From: Bradyrhizobium macuxiense
Lineage (GTDB): Bacteria; Pseudomonadota; Alphaproteobacteria; Rhizobiales; Xanthobacteraceae
Direction of reading: 5' to 3'
Length of the DNA: 64,000 nucleotides
Assembly (NCBI RefSeq): GCF_007993935.1
Contig: NZ_VITY01000017.1
Location: forward strand, 1-64,000
Shown here: positions 56,417 to 64,000 of the stretch, piece after piece
Layout: every line of letters starts with the position of its first letter
Position numbering within the stretch: the stretch's first letter is position 1
The notes under the pieces: generated by a model
The model's database searches: none
Seen by the model: the letters and a program-made list of their open reading frames with translations, nothing else
What the model was told of the DNA's origin: nothing
Program-made: the position numbers and the translations under genes

Positions 56417-57814
56417 GTGCAGACCTTCAAGGCGGCTCTCGTTGTGGCGATCGCACTGGTCGCTCTGGTGGTTTGGATCGGTCCCGGTACGGCCGCGGAC
56501 AACAACCGCCTTGCCCTGACCATTTCGATCGACGGCGCGATCGGCCCGGCATCGGCCAGCTACATCAAGGACGGCCTGGCCAAGGCGGCCGAGCGGCACG
56601 CCGAGGTCGTCATCCTGCGCCTGAACACGCCGGGCGGTCTCAGCACCAGCATGCGCGAGATCATCACCGATGTGCTGGCCTCGCCTGTCCCGGTCATCGG
56701 CTACGTTGCCCCCTCCGGCGCCCATGCCGCGAGCGCCGGGACCTACATCCTCTATGCGACCCACCTCGCGGCCATGGCGCCCGGCACCAATATCGGCGCC
56801 GCGACGCCGGTGCAGATTGGCGGCCCGCTACCGGGCCTGCCGGGCAGTACGCCGGACAAGGGTGGCAAGGAGCAGAAGGACGGAAGCAGCGCTGCCGAGC
56901 CGAAAGATGCCATGACGGCGAAGGTGACGAATGACGCCGTCGCCTTCATCCGCAGCCTCGCTGAATTGCGCGGCCGCAACGCCGACTGGGCCGAGAAGGC
57001 GGTGCGCGATGCCGCCACCCTCTCCACCAACGCCGCGTTGCAGGCCCATGTCATCGACTTCACCGCGCATGATCCGGCCGACCTGCTGAGGCAGGTCGAT
57101 GGCCGGACGGTGGAGCTCGCCGGCGGCAAGACGCAGCGCCTGGCGACCAGGGATGACGTGATCGAAGCCATCGATCCCACCTGGATCTCGCGCGTGCTCG
57201 CGGTCATCACCGACCCCAACATCGCGTTCGTGCTGCTGATGGTCGGGATCTACGGCCTGATCTTCGAGTTCATGTCGCCCGGTGCCGTGGCACCCGGGGT
57301 GGTCGGCACGATCTGCCTGCTGGTCGGCCTCTACGCGCTCAACATGCTGCCGATCAATTACGCCGGCTTCGCCCTGATGCTGGTCGGGATCGCGCTGCTC
57401 GCGATCGAGGCCTTCAACCCGACCGTCGTGATCGGCCTTGGCGGCATCGTCGCCTTCGTGCTGGGAGCCGCCATGCTGTTCCGGATCGAGGCGCCCGGAT
57501 ACCGCCTGTCGTGGCCGCTCATCGCCATCGTGGCGGCGATGTTCACCGGGCTCATCCTCGTCGTGCTGGGCGCGCTGCGCCGCGCACGCAACGGCCCGCT
57601 GCGGACAGGTGCGCAAGCCATGCGCGGGCTATCGGCCGAGGTCCTCGACTGGTCCGAGACATCAGGTCACGTCTTCACCAATGGCGAGCGCTGGCAAGCG
57701 CGCGGCACCGAGACGTTCAAGGCGGGAGAGACGGTCGAGGTCGCCAACATCATCGATTTGACGCTGGTCGTGCGGCGTGCGCCGGCATCCGCCGGCGAAG
57801 GAGGTACAGCATGA
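56417..57814 (+). CDS. nfeD: NfeD family membrane serine protease
   Basis: The 465-residue protein has an N-terminal signal/anchor, a ClpP-like protease domain and four C-terminal membrane segments ending in an OB-fold NfeD domain. Serine S106 in SGAHAASAGTYI is the probable nucleophile, with K169 in AKVTND as the base, as in archaeal STOMATIN-cutting homologues. The GTG at 56417 has AGGGAG upstream; a GTG at 56408 is possible. It overlaps the slipin gene by four bases, matching the known protease/stomatin pair. Confidence 0.88.
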   Translation: MQTFKAALVVAIALVALVVWIGPGTAADNNRLALTISIDGAIGPASASYIKDGLAKAAERHAEVVILRLNTPGGLSTSMREIITDVLASPVPVIGYVAPSGAHAASAGTYILYATHLAAMAPGTNIGAATPVQIGGPLPGLPGSTPDKGGKEQKDGSSAAEPKDAMTAKVTNDAVAFIRSLAELRGRNADWAEKAVRDAATLSTNAALQAHVIDFTAHDPADLLRQVDGRTVELAGGKTQRLATRDDVIEAIDPTWISRVLAVITDPNIAFVLLMVGIYGLIFEFMSPGAVAPGVVGTICLLVGLYALNMLPINYAGFALMLVGIALLAIEAFNPTVVIGLGGIVAFVLGAAMLFRIEAPGYRLSWPLIAIVAAMFTGLILVVLGALRRARNGPLRTGAQAMRGLSAEVLDWSETSGHVFTNGERWQARGTETFKAGETVEVANIIDLTLVVRRAPASAGEGGTA

Positions 57815-58572
57815 TGCTTGATTATTTCACCTACGGGGCGGTCGCGCTGCTCGTGATCATCTTCCTGACCCAGGCGGTGCGGGTGCTGCGCGAGTACGAG
57901 CGCGGCGTCATCTTCACGCTCGGCCGTTTCACCGGGGTGAAGGGCCCGGGGCTGATCATCCTGATTCCGGTGGTGCAGCAGCTGGTGAAGGTCGATCTCA
58001 GGGTGATGGTGCAGGTGGTGCCGCCGCAGGACGTGATTTCCCGCGACAACGTCTCGGTCAAGGTCAACGCCGTGCTCTACTTCCGCATCGTCGATCCCGA
58101 GCGCGCCATCATCAAGGTCGGCGACTACATGGCCGCGACCAGCCAACTCGCCCAGACCACCCTGCGCTCGGTGCTCGGCAAGCACGAGCTCGACGAGATG
58201 CTGGCCGAACGCGACAAGTTGAACGCCGATATCCAGGAGACCCTCGACAAGCAGACCGACGTCTGGGGCATCAAGGTCACCGCGGTCGAGATCAAGGACA
58301 TCGACATCAACGAGACCATGGTGCGGGCGATCGCCAAGCAGGCCGAAGCAGAACGGTTGCGGCGCGCCAAGGTGATCAACGCGATGGGCGAGCAGCAGGC
58401 CGCCGAGAAGCTGGTCGAGGCCGGCCGGATCCTCGCCCAGGAGCCGCAGGCGATGCAGCTGCGCTATTTCGCGGCGCTGCATGACATCGCCGGCGAGCGC
58501 TCCTCAACCGTGGTATTCCCGCTGCCGATGAACCTGCTCGATCACCTGGCGCCGCGACGTGAAGCGACGTGA
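57811..58572 (+). CDS. Slipin / stomatin-like SPFH protein
   Basis: This 253-residue protein has one N-terminal membrane segment (AVALLVIIFLTQAVRVL) and an SPFH domain with EYERGVIFTLGRFTGVKGPGL and RDNVSVKVNAVLYFRIVDP, then a coiled region KQAEAERLRRAKVINAMGEQ. Slipins form membrane scaffolds, and in archaea an NfeD protease cleaves the partner's C-terminus. GGAGGT gives a strong ribosome site. Its ATG overlaps the nfeD stop. Confidence 0.92.
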   Translation: MMLDYFTYGAVALLVIIFLTQAVRVLREYERGVIFTLGRFTGVKGPGLIILIPVVQQLVKVDLRVMVQVVPPQDVISRDNVSVKVNAVLYFRIVDPERAIIKVGDYMAATSQLAQTTLRSVLGKHELDEMLAERDKLNADIQETLDKQTDVWGIKVTAVEIKDIDINETMVRAIAKQAEAERLRRAKVINAMGEQQAAEKLVEAGRILAQEPQAMQLRYFAALHDIAGERSSTVVFPLPMNLLDHLAPRREAT

Positions 58573-58581
58573 TCGGGCTTG

Positions 58582-58746
58582 CTAATGCCCGCGATGCTTG
58601 GCCCGCCAGGCTGGCCCCGGTCCGCGCATGTAATGCGCCTCGGGCCGGTACCCGCTGATCGGCTCCTCGCCGATCCAGGCCAGGAACTTGAGCAGCCCCT
58701 CTGCGGCCCGACGCAGCACGGCGGCCATAAACGACGCTGCGCGCAT
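58582..58746 (-). CDS. 54-residue protein of unknown function
   Basis: The frame reads MRAASFMAAVLRRAAEGLLK, then FLAWIGEEPISGYRPEAHYM, ending in a basic tail. It starts one base after the stop of the 91-residue gene upstream (TGAGATG), so it may be translated by coupling. The first part could form an amphipathic helix. No family is recognised. Confidence 0.5.
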   Translation of the reverse strand: MRAASFMAAVLRRAAEGLLKFLAWIGEEPISGYRPEAHYMRGPGPAWRAKHRGH

Positions 58747-58747
58747 C

Positions 58748-59023
58748 TCAATAGTCCCACTTCTCGCCGAGCACGGCCGGTGCCCGCGGATATCCCTCGG
58801 CATCGACGCCGGGCATGTCAGCATTGAGATGGGTCCGCGCCCAATCCTCATGGCCACGATGCAGCAGCAGCTCGTTGCGCAGCCGATGGATCTTGGCGGC
58901 GGCAATCGCGCGGTGAACAGTCCTGAAGGCCACGCCGATCCGCCGGACCGTCCGCTTCAGGACCGGACCGACCGCACCGGTCGAACCGCGCGGCCGGACG
59001 TCGTGTAAACGGAGCGAGCTCAT
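58748..59023 (-). CDS. 91-residue protein of unknown function
   Basis: The protein begins MSSLRLHDVRPRGSTGAVGP and contains a basic helical stretch (VLKRTVRRIGVAFRTVHRAI, KIHRLRNELLLH) with an acidic end. GGAAGGTGGGAC before the ATG at 59023 is a strong ribosome site, which supports a real gene. It is the first of a two-gene unit with the 54-residue ORF. The basic helix suggests contact with nucleic acid or membrane, but this is speculative. Confidence 0.6.
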   Translation of the reverse strand: MSSLRLHDVRPRGSTGAVGPVLKRTVRRIGVAFRTVHRAIAAAKIHRLRNELLLHRGHEDWARTHLNADMPGVDAEGYPRAPAVLGEKWDY

Positions 59024-59284
59024 GTCCCACCTTCCTGTCGGCGGCGCGCGACAGCGCACCTCGTCATGGCAAAAAGATGCTGGGACGGCCGTAGGAATTC
59101 GAGAGGGCACGCCGCGGTGCGGCATAGGAGCCGCATAAAGACCGGCCAGCCCCTGGCAACCCGTCGTGACGAGCCCGGCAAGGCGGAACGCGACGTCCCG
59201 GCGCGTGTTGACCAGCTTCTATTCGGTGCTAGCCTTTTCGATTGCGAATTGTCGTTTCCGATGGCCGCGTCGAGGGTGAAGACC

Positions 59285-60301
59285 ATGGACCTCGTATCGC
59301 CAAATGTCGCAACCGCCGGGCCCGTCCACTCCGATGGCGTGATCGCGGCAGGCGCCTATGTCGAGGGCCGACGCGTCGCCAATATCGCGATCGACGAGGC
59401 CGCAGGCTGGCGCAACAAGCCGGATCACGTGGTGTGGATCGGCCTGCACGAACCCGACATGACGCTGCTGAAAAGCCTGCAGCGGCAATTCCAGCTGCAC
59501 GACCTCGCGATCGAGGACGCCGATCACGCGCATCAGCGGCCGAAGATCGAGCAATACGGCGACGCGTTGTTCATCGTGGCGCGCACCGCGCAGCTCGAGG
59601 GCGAGAACATCTCGTTCGGCGAGACGCATCTGTTCGTCGGCGAGGGCTATATCGTCTCGGTGCGCCACGGCGCCTCGACATCCTACGCGCCGGTCCGCGA
59701 ACGCTGCGAGAGCTGCCCGCGCGCGCTTGCCCGCGGTGAGGACTACATCCTCTATGCCATCCTCGATTTCATCGTCGACAACTACTCGCCGGTGCTCGAG
59801 ACCATCCAGGACGAGGTCGAGAGGATGGAGGCCGAGGTGCTGGCGAGCGCGATGACGCGAGCCCAGATCGAACGGCTCTACCTGCTGCGACGCGACCTGC
59901 TGCGGCTGCGCAACGCAGTCGGGCCGCTCGTCGAAGTCTGCCGCAGGCTGGAGCGCGACGACCTGCCGATGGTGCGCGTCACGATGCGTCCGCTGTTCCG
60001 CGACGTCACCGACCATGTCCGCACCATCCAGGAGCGGATCGACTCGCTGCGCGAGGTGCTCGCCTTTGCGTTTGAAGCAAGCCTGCTGGTCGGTCAGGCC
60101 CAGGAAACCGCGATCTCCAAGAAGCTCGCCTCGTGGTTGGCGATCGTCGCGGTGCCGACCGCCGTCGCCGGCATCTACGGCATGAATTTCAAGTACATAC
60201 CGGAGCTGCAATGGGAGTACAGCTATTTCGTCGTGATGGGCCTGATGCTGGCCGCGTGCGTCGCGCTGTTCTGGCGATTCCGGCGTTCAGGCTGGCTGTA
60301 G
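59285..60301 (+). CDS. corA: CorA family divalent cation transporter
   Basis: The 338-residue protein has a large cytoplasmic N-terminal domain (VWIGLHEPDMTLLKSLQRQF, HQRPKIEQYGDALFIVAR), a long helix and two C-terminal membrane segments. The pore signature GMNF is at 299-302, followed by KYIPELQWEYSYF. Members carry magnesium, cobalt or similar ions. I chose the ATG at 59285, with GAGGGTGA upstream, over the ATG at 59261. No partner gene is evident. Confidence 0.93.
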   Translation: MDLVSPNVATAGPVHSDGVIAAGAYVEGRRVANIAIDEAAGWRNKPDHVVWIGLHEPDMTLLKSLQRQFQLHDLAIEDADHAHQRPKIEQYGDALFIVARTAQLEGENISFGETHLFVGEGYIVSVRHGASTSYAPVRERCESCPRALARGEDYILYAILDFIVDNYSPVLETIQDEVERMEAEVLASAMTRAQIERLYLLRRDLLRLRNAVGPLVEVCRRLERDDLPMVRVTMRPLFRDVTDHVRTIQERIDSLREVLAFAFEASLLVGQAQETAISKKLASWLAIVAVPTAVAGIYGMNFKYIPELQWEYSYFVVMGLMLAACVALFWRFRRSGWL

Positions 60302-60481
60302 GCCGCGACCGACATTGAGCCAACCCGGCCCACGCAAATCGCTGCGGCGCATCGCAGCCATGCGGCAAATCGTGACATTTTTGGACAATCCTGCCGCCGC
60401 TCGGCAGCGCCCGGAGCCACCGGTTTACGGTCGGCTGCAAGACCGGTAACGTTGCCTCCCAATGCGACGTGGAGAGTGCCG

Positions 60482-60889
60482 ATGCGGCCCAAGGATCAGA
60501 TCAACTGGATGCTGACGGATGCGATCGAGGCGCTCGCCCGCGCCGAACGGTTGCACCAGAGCTTCCTCAATTTGCACCCGAGCGCGGGCACCAGCGAGCC
60601 GAGCTGGGAACCGCCGATGGACGTGATCGAGACCGAGGAGGAGATCCTGATCCTGGTCGCGCTGCCGGGCGTCGATCCCGACGAGGTCGAGGCCGCGCTC
60701 GATGGCGGCACGCTGGTGATCTCCGGCCGCCGCATCCTGCCCTCCGAGCTGCGCAACGCCCGCATCCTGCGCCTCGAGCTGCCGCAGGGCCGCTTCGAGC
60801 GGCGCATCGCGCTGCCGACCGGCCGCTACACCATCAGCCGCTTTGTCGCGCATGGCTGCGTCGGCCTGCGGCTCGGAAAATCGAGCTAG
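60482..60889 (+). CDS. Hsp20/alpha-crystallin family small heat-shock protein
   Basis: The 135-residue chaperone has an alpha-crystallin core: WEPPMDVIETEEEILILVAL, PGVDPDEVEAAL and LVISGRR, then ELPQGRFERRIALP. Small heat-shock proteins hold unfolding proteins. A short helix region (TDAIEALARAERLHQSF) precedes the core. GGAGAG is upstream of the ATG at 60482. It lies 11 bases ahead of lon, giving a chaperone/protease pair likely controlled together. Confidence 0.9.
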   Translation: MRPKDQINWMLTDAIEALARAERLHQSFLNLHPSAGTSEPSWEPPMDVIETEEEILILVALPGVDPDEVEAALDGGTLVISGRRILPSELRNARILRLELPQGRFERRIALPTGRYTISRFVAHGCVGLRLGKSS

Positions 60890-60900
60890 AGGATTTCGCC

Positions 60901-63276
<2,376 letters not shown>

Positions 63277-63602
63277 TGGTTGCCGCGCAAGGCTCAAACA
63301 TCTCGCCCGGGGCCACCCCTCTCCCCAACCCTCCCCCGCAAGGGGGGAGGGAGCCTGACCAGCGTGCTCACCTGACGTTACGTCGCGCAAAAAGCACAGG
63401 CGATGTCTGGGTAGCTGCATGAATCTCTCATGCATGCGAAGCGCTATGAGCACCAACTTCGTTTGAAGGCATCTGCCGCGTACGTGTTGGGGAGGCACCG
63501 GCCGAAGGGTTCCCTCCCCCCTTGCGGGGGAGGGTTAGGGAGAGGGGTGCCGCACGGCGCGCTCTCTCAACTCGATCCTCGTCGCGCTCAGAGCGACGGC
63601 GC
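63277..63602. other. Intergenic region with a 42-bp inverted repeat
   Basis: Between lon and the converging small gene, 63314-63355 and 63508-63549 are inverted copies matching at 40 of 42 positions, with a C-rich/G-rich stem (ctcccccgcaagggggg-like). The 150 bases between them have no clear gene. The pair may act as terminators for both genes. Confidence 0.7.
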
Positions 63603-63878
63603 TCAGCTCTTGCCCATGCAATCTGAAATGTAGAACCAGCGGTCGTCGCCGGTCAGGCCCTTCTGCTTCACCTCTTTGCGGCAGGCCTTCAGCTTGGGCT
63701 TGTTGGCGCGCCACTGCGCCTTCATCGCCTTCAGCTTCTCCATCGTCAGCTTCATCTTCGACGGCTTGGCCGTCGTGGCGGCCGGTGCCGGCGCGGCTGG
63801 CGCTGCGGTCTGGGCCGACGCGGTATGAAGTCCCAGGGCGAGCAGCGCGGCGGCAAGACATATCCGGGTGCGTAACAT
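63603..63878 (-). CDS. Small secreted protein of unknown function
   Basis: The 91-residue protein has a signal peptide (MLRTRICLAAALLALGLHTA, likely cut after ASA), an alanine/proline-rich linker and a basic C-terminal part KLKACRKEVKQKGLTGDDRW with a second cysteine in SDCMGKS. The two cysteines may form a disulphide, slightly like the PsiF repeat. GGGGG lies upstream of the ATG at 63878. Function is unknown. Confidence 0.65.
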   Translation of the reverse strand: MLRTRICLAAALLALGLHTASAQTAAPAAPAPAATTAKPSKMKLTMEKLKAMKAQWRANKPKLKACRKEVKQKGLTGDDRWFYISDCMGKS

Positions 63879-64000
63879 TGAAATCCCCCAATCTCATTTC
63901 ATTGAATAAGGCCAACGCCGCAGGCGCCGGAGCATCGGCAACCTGCGGCGATGATTGTCGCGATCAGAGAATTTTGACCGCGCTGAGCAGCGTCATGTAG
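63879..64000. other. Window end, no feature seen
   Basis: These bases upstream of the small secreted protein gene probably hold its promoter. I see no complete gene or repeat before the window ends. Confidence 0.4.

Overview
The window is G+C-rich chromosomal DNA of an alphaproteobacterium, most likely Bradyrhizobium or a close relative. This is inferred from gene content and style: a fused transaldolase/glucose-6-phosphate isomerase, a fused trehalose synthase/maltokinase, a SpoVR-YeaH-PrkA stress cluster, NHEJ genes, and several families of palindromic intergenic repeats. I see no rRNA, tRNA, CRISPR array, insertion sequence or prophage.

Layout. 1-438: repeat-rich non-coding DNA with a relic of the 3' end of the neighbouring ABC binding-protein gene. 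439-1635(-): orphan branched-chain amino-acid type binding protein. 1877-6833(-): prkA, yeaH-like and spoVR, a kinase/VWA/SpoVR stress module. 7353-8458(+): two exported proteins, one DsrE-like. 8675-16190(+): oxidative pentose phosphate cluster tal-pgi, gnd, zwf, pgl, gntK and a HAD phosphatase. 16509-18743(+): secreted RTX/Ig-like protein. 18862-20156(-): lower-GC patch with two orphan proteins. 20486-22482: divergent LysR regulator and metallo-beta-lactamase lipoprotein.

22677-40675 is the largest functional block, for storage glucan and trehalose: GH15 enzyme and malQ (-), then divergently glgE, treS-mak, glgB, glgX, treZ, treY (+). Together they can turn trehalose into maltose, maltose-1-phosphate and branched alpha-glucan (TreS-Mak-GlgE-GlgB), and debranch glucan and convert it back to trehalose (GlgX-TreY-TreZ, helped by MalQ).

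40685-45463 holds a PHA-system protein, a DUF3309 peptide, the NHEJ pair ligD (-) and ku (+), and a lysine-rich basic protein. 45518-53819(-) is a full kdp operon, with kdpF and two further tiny membrane-protein ORFs ahead of kdpA, then kdpB, kdpC, kdpD and kdpE. 54222-58572(+) carries small conserved proteins, a DapA-like protein lacking the Schiff-base lysine, and an NfeD protease/slipin pair. 58582-59023(-) is a pair of small unknown genes. 59285-63276(+) encodes a CorA transporter, an Hsp20 and a Lon protease, and 63603-63878(-) a small secreted protein.

Many genes are tightly packed with ATGA/GTGA overlaps, implying operons. I found no wholly new defence or mobile system. The most novel-looking points are the tiny ORFs flanking kdpF, a hairpin repeat inside the kdp operon, a 44-codon ORF coupled to glgE, paired direct repeats at about two helical turns upstream of kdp and of the 7353 gene, and the DapA-like protein without its catalytic lysine.
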